From contig NZ_LUTN01000003.1 in NCBI RefSeq assembly GCF_002111595.1, forward strand, positions 62,001 to 126,000: a DNA stretch of 64,000 nt, given 5' to 3'. The stretch is from Lonsdalea britannica (GTDB lineage Bacteria > Pseudomonadota > Gammaproteobacteria > Enterobacterales > Enterobacteriaceae). The position numbers were made by a program, and so were the translations under genes. Under the pieces are notes generated by a model. It saw nothing but the letters and a program-made list of their open reading frames with translations. It did no database searches and was not told where the DNA came from. Below, in pieces: positions 8,718 to 18,300 of the stretch (position 1 is the first letter of the stretch; each line of letters opens with the position of its first letter).

Positions 8718-10841
8718 TTAAAAGTCTACGCTGGCGCGCAGTACCACTTCCCTAGGTTCGCCCACGGATACGCGCAGGTTGCTGCCGCTGGAGGGATAGT
8801 ATGTTTTGTCGAACAGGTTTTTCACGTTCAACTGCCATTTCACCGCATAGCCGTGGATTGGCAGGCTATAGGAAACGAAAGCGTCGGCGACGGTGTAATC
8901 GTCCAGCGTGAAGCTGTTGGCGGCATCGCCCGCCCTGCGGCCGACGTAGCGCGCGCCTGCGCCGACGCGCAGATTGTCTCCCGCATGCAGCCCAAGGTTG
9001 CCAAAGTCCTGCGTCAGGAACAGTGATGCGGTGTGACGTGCCGCGTTCGGCATCCGGTTGCCGTTGTTGTCCGGGTCGGAGGTGACGCGTGCATCCGTAT
9101 AGGCGTAGGAACCAATCAGGCTGAGCGAATCGGTCAGCTTACCGGCCATGTCCAGTTCAACCCCTTGTGAACGCACTTTGCCCGCGGTGCGCGTGACGGT
9201 CTCGCCGCCGACGTCTTCGCTGACCATCACGTTGCGTTTGTGAATGTCGAACAGCGCGATGTTGGCGGTGATGCGATTAGGCAAATCCAGTTTGGCGCCG
9301 ATTTCATAGGATTTGCCCAGTTCCGGCGGCAGCGCGCCAATCTGGGTGGCGATAGAGGTGTTCGGCTTGAAGGATTCGCTATAGCTGGCGTACAGAGAGG
9401 AGTAGGACGTCAGGTTGTACACGACGCCGGCGCGCGGCACGAGACGGCTATATGAACCATCGGTGTTGGCGACGAACGGACGACCTTTACCGGACATCAC
9501 GTCGAAGTGGTCGTAACGCAGTCCGCCTAACAGCATCCAGTTAGCGTTGAGGCGGATAGCGTCCTGCATGAACACGCCGGTGCTGTCGACGTTTTCACGC
9601 TGGTCGCTGTCCGCGGCGCTGACGGAAGTCGAGGCCGGCAGCAGTCCGTAGACCGGGTTGTAGACGTTGAAGTTAGTGACCGCGGTGCCGCGGATCATAT
9701 CGCCCCGGTAGGTTCGGTCGGCTTCATGGTCAACGCCGAAAAGCAGTTGGTGGTTGGTCTGCCCCCAGTCAATATCGCCATTTAACGTCAGTTGAACGGC
9801 CTGCGACTGACTATGCGCGTAGCCGGTCGAGTCGGCCTGGCGGGTCAGCGCGCCGGTAGTCGCGTTGTATTTGGTGGCGCGCGCCTGGTTATCGTTGTAG
9901 CGATTGCGGCTGTAGGCGTAGGTCAGGCTGGTTTTCCAGCGGTCGGACAGATTGTGATCCGCCTGGAAGGTCAGGGTGTCCTGATCGCCGCGAGTGGCGT
10001 TATAGCTTTCATCGAAACGGCGGTCGCGCGGGACATCGACCGGTTTGCCCGTACGGCTGTCAATGACCGTGCCGCGGTCAAACGGCGTCAGGTATTCCTG
10101 GTGCTCGTAAGCGACGCGTAAGGTGGTGTCCTCTCCGTACCACATCAGCGACGGCGCGAGGGTGGTTTGGCGGTTGCGGCCGAAATTGCGCCAGTAGTCG
10201 GTTTCGTCGTGATCGACGATCATGCGATAAGCGAGTCCGGAGTCGCTGATTGGGCCGGTGACGTCCAGCTGTCCACCGCCGCCGTTGAAGCTGCTGTTCC
10301 AGCCTTCAATATGGGTTTTTTGCACCAATTCGGGCTTTTTGGTGATGACGTTAATCACGCCGCCGGGTTCGCCCATGCCGAACAGCATGGAGGCGGGCCC
10401 TTTCAGCACTTCGACACGTTCGCTGGTCGGCGTAAAGTTACGCGCCTGAATAGAACGCACGCCGTCATGGAAAATCGATCCGTCACGGTTATCCCCGAAG
10501 CCGCGTTTAATCAATGCATCCTGCGTTCCGCCCAGCGTATTGGACTGAGTAATGCCGCTGACATTGTAGAGCGCTTCATCGAAGTTGGTCGCTGACCAGT
10601 CCTGAAGAACTTGCTGCGGGACGACGTTAACAGCCTGAGGGACGTCCAGAAGGCGGCTTTCGGTGCGCGTACCCGTTACCGTCTTGTGAGGCTGATAGCC
10701 GCTCTCCTTGGCGCTGGAGGGCGTTGTGTCGCGAGTCACGACCAGCGTCTCTTCCTGCGAGGGTTGTTGCGTCGCCGCCTGCGTGGTGAAGGGCATAACG
10801 GCCAACAATGGCCAACCTTTGCGCCATAAATGATTATTCAT
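8718..10841 (-). CDS. TonB-dependent ferric-siderophore outer-membrane receptor
   Basis: A 707-residue receptor. The signal peptide ends near TQA (22), the TonB box is ETLVVT (31-36), the plug has RGFGDNRDGSIFHDG and ERVEVLKGPASMLFGMGEPGGVINV, a 22-strand-type barrel follows, and the terminal residue is Phe as required for barrel assembly. The plug motif and size fit the hydroxamate receptor group (FoxA/FcuA/FhuA-like), but the siderophore cannot be named from sequence alone. Its start lies 8 bp inside the upstream binding-protein gene, so the two form an operon under the Fur box at 11984. It has no broken frame. Confidence 0.92.
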   Translation of the reverse strand: MNNHLWRKGWPLLAVMPFTTQAATQQPSQEETLVVTRDTTPSSAKESGYQPHKTVTGTRTESRLLDVPQAVNVVPQQVLQDWSATNFDEALYNVSGITQSNTLGGTQDALIKRGFGDNRDGSIFHDGVRSIQARNFTPTSERVEVLKGPASMLFGMGEPGGVINVITKKPELVQKTHIEGWNSSFNGGGGQLDVTGPISDSGLAYRMIVDHDETDYWRNFGRNRQTTLAPSLMWYGEDTTLRVAYEHQEYLTPFDRGTVIDSRTGKPVDVPRDRRFDESYNATRGDQDTLTFQADHNLSDRWKTSLTYAYSRNRYNDNQARATKYNATTGALTRQADSTGYAHSQSQAVQLTLNGDIDWGQTNHQLLFGVDHEADRTYRGDMIRGTAVTNFNVYNPVYGLLPASTSVSAADSDQRENVDSTGVFMQDAIRLNANWMLLGGLRYDHFDVMSGKGRPFVANTDGSYSRLVPRAGVVYNLTSYSSLYASYSESFKPNTSIATQIGALPPELGKSYEIGAKLDLPNRITANIALFDIHKRNVMVSEDVGGETVTRTAGKVRSQGVELDMAGKLTDSLSLIGSYAYTDARVTSDPDNNGNRMPNAARHTASLFLTQDFGNLGLHAGDNLRVGAGARYVGRRAGDAANSFTLDDYTVADAFVSYSLPIHGYAVKWQLNVKNLFDKTYYPSSGSNLRVSVGEPREVVLRASVDF

Positions 10842-11952
10842 GTGATAACTGACTCCAATAGGTCCCTGAAAAATCGATCGGTAAAAACTGCTGATAGAGT
10901 TGTTGTAAGGTGTGTTGCGGGTCGATATCGCTAAACAGCGACGGGTAAAGCGCTTTGGCGAACATTTCCACCATCACCACGTGGTAGGGGCTGAGGTAAA
11001 AGTTGTGCCACATGCTCCAGGCTCTGCCGGATTGCGCCGCCTCCAGATGTGAAAGTAACGGTTGTTGCCGCAGCAGTGCGCTGAAGCTGTCGCGAGCCTC
11101 CTCCGGCGTGACTTCCGGGCCAAGCATCAGGTTGGATACGCGTTTACCCTCTGGCCCGGCCATGCCGGTGGCGATGTAGACGTCTGGTCTGGCGGCCAGC
11201 GCCTGTTCGGGGTTAAGTTCGCCGTACACGCTGTGGATGGTGCTTTTGGCGATGTTGTCGCCGCCCGCGAAGTCGAGCAGTTCGCCCAGGTTCCCGTTGA
11301 CGGCGGTGGTGCAGCAGGTATCACGTCGGCCGAGATGCAGGTGCAGCATGACGGTGGTTTTTTTACCCTGATAGCGGCTGATGCGCTCGTGGATAACGTC
11401 CATATGCCGCTGATAAAAGGCGCTAAACGCTGCGGCACGTTCGGGCCGGTTCAGCGCTTCGCCCAGCAATTGGAGGCTGGGAAGGGTGTTTTTGAGCAGT
11501 TCGATGCGCAGATCGACATAGATATAGGGAATACCGGCTTCCGTCAGGACGTGCTGCAAACGCTGTTCGTTATCCGACCCTTTCGCCAGACGCGGCAGGA
11601 TCACCAGATCGGGTTTGAGGGGGAGCAGGATTTCGGCGTTGATGGTGTTGAGGTTGCCATTACCCAAAATAGGAATGTGGGCGATGGCCGGGAATTTCTG
11701 GGTGTATTTATGCCAGCTTTGGGCGTCATAGCGCGCCAGATCGTTGGGCCAACCCACGATGCGTTGCGCCGGATTGCCGGGTTCCAGCAATGCGAGCGTG
11801 TACAGCATACGGCTTTCACCGAGCACGATGCGTTGGGGATTATCCGGGATGCTGACCTGGCGCCCCATGATGTCGGTGACGGTTTTCGCAGGAGACAGCG
11901 CACTGAACAGACTGCAAATCAGCAAAGCGATGTAAGGAAGTACCGGGCGCAT
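10834..11952 (-). CDS. Periplasmic iron-siderophore ABC-binding protein
   Basis: About 372 residues: a signal peptide, then a class III (TroA-fold, Fe3+/B12-type) binding-protein pattern. VTDIMGRQVSIPDNPQRIVLG opens the first lobe, a long helix linker follows, and the second lobe contains GGDNIAKSTIHSVYGELNPEQALAARPDVYIATG. A Cys-Cys pair lies in RRDTCCTTAV. ATG 11952 is preferred over the in-frame TTG at 11970 because it begins a normal signal peptide. It is the first gene of the Fur-box operon, with the TonB receptor following and overlapping. No permease or ATPase lies nearby, so the inner-membrane step must be encoded elsewhere. Confidence 0.85.
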   Translation of the reverse strand: MRPVLPYIALLICSLFSALSPAKTVTDIMGRQVSIPDNPQRIVLGESRMLYTLALLEPGNPAQRIVGWPNDLARYDAQSWHKYTQKFPAIAHIPILGNGNLNTINAEILLPLKPDLVILPRLAKGSDNEQRLQHVLTEAGIPYIYVDLRIELLKNTLPSLQLLGEALNRPERAAAFSAFYQRHMDVIHERISRYQGKKTTVMLHLHLGRRDTCCTTAVNGNLGELLDFAGGDNIAKSTIHSVYGELNPEQALAARPDVYIATGMAGPEGKRVSNLMLGPEVTPEEARDSFSALLRQQPLLSHLEAAQSGRAWSMWHNFYLSPYHVVMVEMFAKALYPSLFSDIDPQHTLQQLYQQFLPIDFSGTYWSQLSHE

Positions 11953-11983
11953 GTAAATTATCCGTATCAATCAAGCAGCGAAA

Positions 11984-12002
11984 GATAATAATTATTATTG
12001 GG
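11984..12002 (-). promoter_or_regulatory. Fur box
   Basis: GATAATAATTATTATTGGG matches the 19-bp Fur consensus at about 13 positions. It lies 32 bp upstream of the binding-protein start, in the promoter region of an iron-uptake operon. Repression by Fe-Fur is the expected behaviour. Confidence 0.75.
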
Positions 12003-12203
12003 ATTTTCAATACAGATAATGCAGGGGTAATGGGATAGAAATTAAAAACCTTTTATCTCAAAGACATTTAGCGTGTTTCGTAAATAAATAAAATGCGCTC
12101 CAGCCCGTGAACATGACTGGAAAAGAGAGGCGAGTCTGGCGATCGCGTTTTGGTTCGTTCCGCGTTAGGTGAACCGAAACGCTCGCGGGTAAATGCAGCG
12201 ACC

Positions 12204-12240
12204 CGCCGGTGGCCGGGAGAGAAACAACCGGCCACCGGCG
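12204..12240 (-). terminator. 13-bp perfect hairpin after amino-acid permease gene
   Basis: CGCCGGTGGCCGG and CCGGCCACCGGCG pair perfectly around an 11-base loop, 7 bp beyond the permease stop codon. There is no T-run, so it may be a factor-assisted terminator or an mRNA 3'-end stabiliser. Confidence 0.65.
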
Positions 12241-12247
12241 AGCGTGT

Positions 12248-13105
12248 TCAGGAAGCGTCTGTGCGATCGTGGCGTTCGTAGCCGCGCGCGAAATGACGCT
12301 CTAGGCGGGTTTGCAACAGCTCCAGCACCATCGACATCAGCCAGTAAATCGCGGCGGCGGAGGTCAGCATTTCCATGTAGTGATAGGTGCTTCGGCCATA
12401 TGACTGCGCCAAAAAGTTCAATTCCCACAGACCCATCAAAGAGACCAGCGACGAATCCTTAATCATGGAAATAAACTGCGAACCCGCGGGCGGGATAATG
12501 ATGCGCAACGCCTGCGGCGTGATGACGTGCGTGATGATGGTCCAGCGCGAGAGTCCCAGCGCCATTGCGGCTTCTTTCTGACCGCGCGGCACCGACAACA
12601 CGCCGCTGCGGATGGTTTCGGCCAGATAGGCGCCATAGTTGAGCGACAGCGCGATAATGCCTGAGGTGAAGGCTCCCATCACGATCCCAACCTGCGGCAA
12701 GGCGAGGTAGATGATGAGCACCTGCACTAGCAGCGGCGTACCGCGGAATAGCGAGACATAAAACGTGGCGCAGCCAAAGGCCAGCGCGCTTGAGGAGAGA
12801 CGGCCCATCGCGGTGATCACGGCGAGCAGAATGCAAAACAGCATGGATATGACGGTGATGACGATACTGAGCACCGCGCCCTGAATGAAACCGTCTGGCG
12901 ACAGATGGAGCCCTAACATGGACGGCAGCTTTTGACGGATCAGGTCAGTGTCTAGGTGCATGCTGGCAAACAGCCAGAAAAGCAGTCCGATCAGCAATAG
13001 CCAGGTCAGCCCGGCCCGAACGCGGAACCCTGAACGGTTATCCTGGCTTCGCGCCGGTGCGCGCATCTTATCGCGAGGCGAGGAAGACGGTGTTTGCTGA
13101 GTCAT
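12248..13105 (-). CDS. Polar amino-acid ABC transporter permease
   Basis: A 285-residue inner-membrane permease of the HisM/GlnP type. An unusually basic N-terminus (to residue 30) is followed by a first hydrophobic segment and about five more helices. The ATPase-coupling EAA loop is clear: EAAMALGLSRWTIITHVITPQALR, flanked by GAYLAETIRSG and IPPAGSQFISMIKDSSL. ATG 13105 shares a base with the binding-protein stop (TAATG), so translation is coupled. No ATP-binding subunit is encoded here; it must be shared or located elsewhere. Confidence 0.9.
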   Translation of the reverse strand: MTQQTPSSSPRDKMRAPARSQDNRSGFRVRAGLTWLLLIGLLFWLFASMHLDTDLIRQKLPSMLGLHLSPDGFIQGAVLSIVITVISMLFCILLAVITAMGRLSSSALAFGCATFYVSLFRGTPLLVQVLIIYLALPQVGIVMGAFTSGIIALSLNYGAYLAETIRSGVLSVPRGQKEAAMALGLSRWTIITHVITPQALRIIIPPAGSQFISMIKDSSLVSLMGLWELNFLAQSYGRSTYHYMEMLTSAAAIYWLMSMVLELLQTRLERHFARGYERHDRTDAS

Positions 13106-13926
13106 TATTGGGCAATCTCGGTGATGTCTTCGCCAAACCACTGCTGTGAGATGCGCGACATCGTGCCATCGGCGCGCAGGGCGTTAAGGGTTTCCACCAG
13201 CTTTGCGGTCCATTCCGGGTCACCCTTATCGGTGGCGATCCAGTTGGGTTCGGAGTACAGCGTTGACACGACACGCAGCTGCGTCATGCGCGCCAGACGA
13301 GGCTTAGCGGTGATGCGATCGGAGATCACGGCATCCAGGCGCTTGCCGGGACCGAGCGCCAGATTCTGGAAGGCGATGGCCTCATCGGTCGGGATCGCCT
13401 GCACGCTTTGGAACGGGAAGCTGATCGGCTTTCCCCCCGGGATCACGAGGCTTTTGTTGAGATAGCTTTCATAGCTGGAGCCAAGGCCCAATCCCACGCG
13501 TTTGTTGCTGAGGTCTGCCGCCGATTGAATCTGTTTTTCGTCTTTGTGCACGATCAGCACGGCGTAGGTGCTGTAGTAAGGTGTGGCGAAATCGAGGACT
13601 TTTTCACGCTCGGGGTTCGGCGTCATGGAACAAACGCACAGGTCCCAGCGCCCCTGCCAGCGTCCGCCGACGATGGCTTCCCAACCTGGCGTCGCCAGCT
13701 GCAGTTTGACGCCCAGCTTCTGTGCGATGGCCTTAGCGACATCCACGTCAAAACCGACCAGCTGATTATTATCATCGATGTAGCTGAACGGCGGATAGTC
13801 GTTGAACAGGACATTGCGCAGAACACCGGTCTGGTTGACCCGGTCGAGTGTAGTTCCGGCCTGAGAGGGGACGCTGGCGGCGCACATCGCCAAACCGAGC
13901 ATCATCAATGTGAAAAGTTTTTTCAT
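13105..13926 (-). CDS. Periplasmic amino-acid-binding protein of ABC importer
   Basis: 273 residues: a signal peptide ending near SQA (23) and a family 3 solute-binding fold. GVLRNVLFNDYPPFSYIDDNNQLVGFDVDVAKAIA is the usual first-lobe entry; AIVGGRWQGRWDLCVCSMTPNPEREKVLDFATPYY and a DLSNKRVGLGLGSSYE hinge region follow. FDVDVAKAI and the TPxxER motif identify the polar amino-acid group; the exact ligand is not evident. Two Cys in LCVCSM are unusual for the family. It is the first gene of a two-gene unit with the permease. Confidence 0.9.
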   Translation of the reverse strand: MKKLFTLMMLGLAMCAASVPSQAGTTLDRVNQTGVLRNVLFNDYPPFSYIDDNNQLVGFDVDVAKAIAQKLGVKLQLATPGWEAIVGGRWQGRWDLCVCSMTPNPEREKVLDFATPYYSTYAVLIVHKDEKQIQSAADLSNKRVGLGLGSSYESYLNKSLVIPGGKPISFPFQSVQAIPTDEAIAFQNLALGPGKRLDAVISDRITAKPRLARMTQLRVVSTLYSEPNWIATDKGDPEWTAKLVETLNALRADGTMSRISQQWFGEDITEIAQ

Positions 13927-14174
13927 TTGTTTTCCCTATTAATCAGGATGCTAACTCTAAAATCCCTTTTACAGAATGGCGGCTCTCAGCGTAAAAAGCA
14001 CGCTCAAAAGAAGTATCTTATAAATAGCAGGCGTGTCCTGTCAGCTATTACTCGCGCCGAATGACGACTCGCCGAACCTTGCGGCCCCGGCTTCAGGATC
14101 GTAAACGGGTAAAAAGCGGGGGAGAATACTCATGATAGGCCCCGTCGGCAAGTGCGTTCGGGGCAAAAGATGAT

Positions 14175-14813
14175 TTAGTCGGCGGCGTAGCCGTGCGGCG
14201 GGATACGAATACCGTCCAGCCAGGCTTCGTTATCTTTCATTTTCAAACGCCCCTCCAGCAACCAATTGATCGCCAGCGGATAGATGGTGTGCTCCTGCGT
14301 CTGCACTCGCGCCTTCACATCCTGCTCCTCGTCGTCGTCGAAGATGGGAACGCGCGCTTGCAGTACGATGGGCCCGCCGTCCAGCGCTTCAGTGACGAAA
14401 TGCACCGAGGCGCCATGCAGCCGGTCGCGATTTTTCATCGCCTGACGGTGCGTATGCAGTCCAGGGTATTTCGGCAGCAGGGAAGGGTGGATATTGAGTA
14501 TTCTTCCCTCGAATCGGGAAACGAACTCCGCGCTGAGTATGCGCATATAGCCCGCGAGTACGATGACGTCGGGCTGATACTTCTCTATTTCGTCCGCCAG
14601 CGCCGCGTCAAAAGCGACGCGGTCGACCTCTTCAGTCGGGGACAACACGTGCGTTGGAATATGAGCGTCCTGCGCACGGGTCAATCCCCCCGCTTCGGGA
14701 TTGTTGCTGAAAACGGCGGCGATCTTGCCTTTGACGCGGTTGCGTTCACAGGCAGAGATCAGCGCTTGCAGGTTAGTTCCTTCACCCGAAATCAGCACAA
14801 CGATATTTTTCAT
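14175..14813 (-). CDS. purN: Phosphoribosylglycinamide formyltransferase 1
   Basis: Third step of purine synthesis: transfers the formyl group of 10-formyl-tetrahydrofolate to GAR. 212 residues, the family length. The phosphate-binding ISGEGTNLQ is at 8-16, the catalytic Asn107 and His109 lie in [13 protein letters not shown], and Asp145 in ALDGGPIV, all present. Its ATG overlaps the purM stop by 4 bp (ATGA), so the pair is translationally coupled and under the PurR box at 15916. Confidence 0.97.
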   Translation of the reverse strand: MKNIVVLISGEGTNLQALISACERNRVKGKIAAVFSNNPEAGGLTRAQDAHIPTHVLSPTEEVDRVAFDAALADEIEKYQPDVIVLAGYMRILSAEFVSRFEGRILNIHPSLLPKYPGLHTHRQAMKNRDRLHGASVHFVTEALDGGPIVLQARVPIFDDDEEQDVKARVQTQEHTIYPLAINWLLEGRLKMKDNEAWLDGIRIPPHGYAAD

Positions 14814-15850
14814 GCGTTAATAACCACGGTTTCTCCGGTATCGGTACGGTTAATGTTACCGATTTTCCAGGCTTTTTCACCGTTGGCGTTCAGTAAAGCG
14901 ATCGCTTCTTCTACCTGCTCGACCGGCAGGGCAACGATCATCCCCACGCCGCAGTTGAAGGTGCGGTACATTTCATGGCGGCTGACGTTACCGGCTGTTT
15001 GCAGCCAGTTGAAGACAGACGGCCACTGCCAGCTGGACTCGTCGAGAGTCGCCTGCATACCTTCCGGCAGGACGCGCGGAATATTTTCCCAGAAACCGCC
15101 GCCGGTCAGGTGGCAGATAGCGTGAGCATCCATTTTCTCAATCAGCGACAGGATGGATTTCACGTAGATTTTGGTCGGCGCCAGCAGGTGATCGGCCAAC
15201 GGCTTGCCGTCCAGCTGTTCGGTTGCCGGATCGGTGTTGCTGAATTCCAAAATTTTGCGTACCAGCGAATAGCCGTTGGAGTGCGGGCCGCTGGAGGCTA
15301 ATGCGATCAGGGCGTCGCCTTCGCGTACTTTGCTGCCGTCGATGATTTCTGATTTTTCGACAACGCCGACGCAGAAACCAGCGACGTCATAATCTTCGCC
15401 GTGATACATCCCCGGCATTTCCGCCGTTTCGCCGCCGACCAGTGCGCAGCCGGACTGTTTACAGCCTTCGGCGATACCGGTAATAACGCTGGCGGCGGTG
15501 TCCACGTCCAGCTTGCCGGTGGCGTAATAGTCGAGGAAGAACAGCGGTTCGGCGCCAGCGACGACCAAATCATTGACGCACATGGCCACCAGGTCGATGC
15601 CGATAGTGTCATGACGTTTCAGGTCCATCGCCAGACGCAGTTTGGTGCCGACGCCATCGGTGCCAGAAACCAGCACCGGCTCGCGGTATTTTTGCGGCAG
15701 GGCGCACAGGGCGCCGAACCCTCCCAGACCTCCCATGACTTCCGGGCGTCGAGTTTGTTTCACTACGCCTTTAATACGTCCCACCAATGCATTGCCTGCA
15801 TCAATATCCACGCCTGCGTCTTTATAGCTGAGAGAGGTTTTATCGGTCAC
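14810..15850 (-). CDS. purM: Phosphoribosylformylglycinamidine cyclo-ligase (AIR synthetase)
   Basis: ATP-dependent ring closure of FGAM to AIR, the fifth step of purine synthesis. 346 residues, matching the enterobacterial length. It begins [22 protein letters not shown], carries the PurM/SelD-family [11 protein letters not shown] phosphate loop and [29 protein letters not shown], and ends in the C-terminal AIRS domain ([16 protein letters not shown]). It is first in the purMN operon and divergent from upp, as in E. coli. Confidence 0.97.
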   Translation of the reverse strand: MTDKTSLSYKDAGVDIDAGNALVGRIKGVVKQTRRPEVMGGLGGFGALCALPQKYREPVLVSGTDGVGTKLRLAMDLKRHDTIGIDLVAMCVNDLVVAGAEPLFFLDYYATGKLDVDTAASVITGIAEGCKQSGCALVGGETAEMPGMYHGEDYDVAGFCVGVVEKSEIIDGSKVREGDALIALASSGPHSNGYSLVRKILEFSNTDPATEQLDGKPLADHLLAPTKIYVKSILSLIEKMDAHAICHLTGGGFWENIPRVLPEGMQATLDESSWQWPSVFNWLQTAGNVSRHEMYRTFNCGVGMIVALPVEQVEEAIALLNANGEKAWKIGNINRTDTGETVVINA

Positions 15851-15915
15851 TGCGGAGTCCCCACGGAGGTTACGTTTGGTGATTGGAAAATGGAGCGGGG
15901 CAATTCTAACAGCGT

Positions 15916-15931
15916 AAGCAAACGTTTGCGA
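15916..15931 (-). promoter_or_regulatory. PurR operator of purMN
   Basis: The box centres on GCAAACGTTTGC (15918-15929), the core of the PurR operator. It lies 8 bp upstream of a candidate -10 hexamer TAGAAT (minus strand, 15903-15908), so it would cover the -35 region. Repression by PurR with hypoxanthine or guanine is established for purMN in E. coli. Confidence 0.85.
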
Positions 15932-16033
15932 GCGGCGCGTACCGGCGGCGGTGTTTAGGAAATCAGGCGTCTAATTCCCCGACCGGCTTGATCTGGATCA
16001 GCCGCGGTCGTATGTTCTCGCTTGCTAAAGCGG

Positions 16034-16054
16034 TATAATCCGGCGATTTTTTTG
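16034..16054 (+). promoter_or_regulatory. upp promoter with UTP-sensitive initial T-tract
   Basis: The -10 hexamer is TATAAT (16034-16039), and the initially transcribed region is GATTTTTTTG (16045-16054). In E. coli upp the same arrangement makes RNA polymerase stutter on the T-run at high UTP and abort, lowering uracil salvage. The -35 region is weak. That the same mechanism works here is inferred from the sequence match. Confidence 0.75.
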
Positions 16055-16082
16055 CCGTCCGTAGCCGAAGGGGAGAAGAAAA

Positions 16083-16708
16083 ATGAAGATCGTAGAGGTT
16101 AAACACCCACTAGTCAGACACAAATTGGGCCTGTTGCGCGAGCAGGATATCAGCACCAAGCGTTTTCGTGAGCTGGCGTCGGAAATCGGGAGCTGCTGAC
16201 GTATGTCGCCACGGCAGATTTGGTCATGGAAAAAGTCACCATCGAAGGGTGGTGCGGACCGGTTGAAATCGACCAGATCAAAGGTAAAAAAATTACGGTT
16301 GTGCCGATTTTGCGCGCCGGTCTGGGGATGATGGAAGGGGTACTGGAAAATCTGCCCAGCGCGCGCATCAGCGTGGTGGGGATGTACCGTGATGAAGAGA
16401 CGCTGGAGCCGGTGCCGTATTTCCAGAAACTGGCGTCCAATATCGACGAGCGTATGGCGTTGGTGGTTGATCCGATGCTGGCGACCGGCGGTTCCATGAT
16501 CGCCACCATCGACCTGTTGAAGAAAGCCGGCTGCAAGCGTATCAAGCTGCTGGTACTGGTCGCGGCCCCGGAGGGGATTGCCGCGCTGGAGAAAGCCCAT
16601 CCGGATGTTGAGCTTTACACCGCCTCCATCGATCAGGGGCTGAACGAACACGGTTACATTATGCCGGGCCTGGGTGATGCCGGCGACAAGCTGTTCGGTA
16701 CCAAATAA
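16083..16708 (+). CDS. upp: Uracil phosphoribosyltransferase, one-base frameshift
   Basis: Makes UMP from uracil and PRPP. The first 36 codons ([31 protein letters not shown]) are in one frame, and the rest ([58 protein letters not shown]) in another. The break is at about 16191-16194, where GGGAGCCTGCTG seems to have become GGGAGCTGCTG. Restored length is 208 residues, as in E. coli. The PRPP-binding loop DPMLATGGS is intact. GGGGAG before the ATG is the ribosome site. A terminator separates it from uraA. Confidence 0.93.
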
Positions 16709-16720
16709 GCAGATACGATG

Positions 16721-16745
16721 AGCCGGCTGAAGAGCCGGTTTTTTT
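16721..16745 (+). terminator. Intrinsic terminator between upp and uraA
   Basis: CCGGCT-GAAG-AGCCGG followed by seven Ts, 13 bp after the upp stop. Read-through would be needed for co-transcription of uraA. Confidence 0.85.
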
Positions 16746-16872
16746 GGGGCTTATTTTCCGGGGAGCTGTCTGCGCAGTAAGGCGGCGGCTCGCCCGGAAA
16801 GACGTTGTGTTCAAGCGGGGGCGATGGCTCCGCTGATTGGTTTTTCAACACCTCAGAGAAAGGAATAACAAG

Positions 16873-18162
16873 ATGACTCGTCGCGCCATCGGCGTTAGTG
16901 AACGGCCACCGTTGTTACAAACCCTCCCGTTGAGCCTGCAGCACCTGTTCGCCATGTTCGGCGCGACGGTGTTGGTTCCGATTCTGTTTAAAATCAACCC
17001 CGCCACCGTGCTGCTGTTCAACGGTATCGGGACATTGGTGTATCTGTTTATCTGCAAGGGAAAAATTCCGGCCTACCTGGGATCGAGTTTCGCGTTCATC
17101 TCACCGGTGCTGTTGCTGCTGCCACTGGGCTATGAGCTGGCGTTGGGCGGATTTATTATTTGCGGCGCGCTGTTCTGTCTGGTGGCGCTGATGGTGAAGA
17201 AGATCGGGATCGGCTGGCTGTCGGTCATTTTCCCTCCCGCGGCGATGGGCGCCATTGTTGCGGTGATCGGTCTGGAACTGGCCAGCGTGGCGGCTGGTAT
17301 GGCGGGGCTTCTGCCCGCCGATGGCGCGAGCGTCGACACCCATGCCGTGATTGTTTCGCTGGCGACGCTGGCTGTCACCATTCTGGGATCGGTGATGTTT
17401 CGCGGATTTCTGGCCATTATCCCTATTCTCGTCGGCGTGCTGGCGGGCTACGCGCTATCCTTTTTCATGGGCATGGTGGATTTGACGCCCATCGCTCAGG
17501 CGCATTGGTTTGCCATGCCGACGTTCTATACGCCGCGTTTTGAATGGTTTGCCGTGTTGTCCATTCTTCCAGCTGCGTTGGTGGTGATTGCCGAACACAT
17601 CGGCCATTTGGTGGTCACGGCCAACATCGTCAAGAAGGATTTGATGCGCGATCCCGGGCTGCATCGTTCGCTATTCGCCAACGGGATCTCCACCGTGTTT
17701 TCCGGCTGTTTCGGCTCCACGCCGAATACGACCTATGGCGAGAACATCGGCGTATTAGCGTTAACCAAGGTTTACAGCACCTGGGTGATCGGCGGGGCCG
17801 CGGTGCTGGCGATCCTGCTGTCCTGCGTCGGTAAGCTGGCTGCGGCGATTCAGGCGGTTCCCGTGCCGGTGATGGGCGGCGTATCGCTGCTGTTGTATGG
17901 GGTGATTGCCGCGTCGGGTATCCGGGTGCTGATCGAATCGAAGGTGAATTACGATAAAGCGCAGAACTTGATCCTGACGGCCGTCATTCTGATTATCGGA
18001 GTCAGCGGCGCGAAAGTGCATCTCGGCGCCGTCGAACTGAAGGGGATGGCGCTGGCAACGGTGGTGGGTATTTCCCTGAGCCTGTTGTTCCGCGTGATTT
18101 CCGCGCTGCGCAAGGAAGAAGTCGTGCTTGATCCGACCGATGAAGAAACGCGTTCTTATTGA
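16873..18162 (+). CDS. uraA: Uracil:proton symporter
   Basis: A 429-residue inner-membrane NCS2-family permease, the E. coli UraA length. ATG 16873 with AAAGGAA upstream is chosen over an in-frame TTG at 16837. It begins MTRRAIGVSERPPLLQTLPLSLQHLFAMFGATVLVP and has the ligand-site region GENIGVLALTKVYS and the glutamate in VVIAEHIGHLVVT. About 12-14 hydrophobic segments are apparent. It supplies uracil to Upp, encoded just upstream. Confidence 0.96.
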   Translation: MTRRAIGVSERPPLLQTLPLSLQHLFAMFGATVLVPILFKINPATVLLFNGIGTLVYLFICKGKIPAYLGSSFAFISPVLLLLPLGYELALGGFIICGALFCLVALMVKKIGIGWLSVIFPPAAMGAIVAVIGLELASVAAGMAGLLPADGASVDTHAVIVSLATLAVTILGSVMFRGFLAIIPILVGVLAGYALSFFMGMVDLTPIAQAHWFAMPTFYTPRFEWFAVLSILPAALVVIAEHIGHLVVTANIVKKDLMRDPGLHRSLFANGISTVFSGCFGSTPNTTYGENIGVLALTKVYSTWVIGGAAVLAILLSCVGKLAAAIQAVPVPVMGGVSLLLYGVIAASGIRVLIESKVNYDKAQNLILTAVILIIGVSGAKVHLGAVELKGMALATVVGISLSLLFRVISALRKEEVVLDPTDEETRSY

Positions 18163-18300
18163 GATCGTGATGACTGGCGTCGCTGTCGTTGGCCGACGGC
18201 GGCGGCCTGACCCCGGCGCCAGTTGTGCTGCCGGTTCAACTGGGGAAAGTTTCTGTGATAGACTTGCCCCGTTTTCCTGCCCGTTAGGTTTGAGGTGCTT

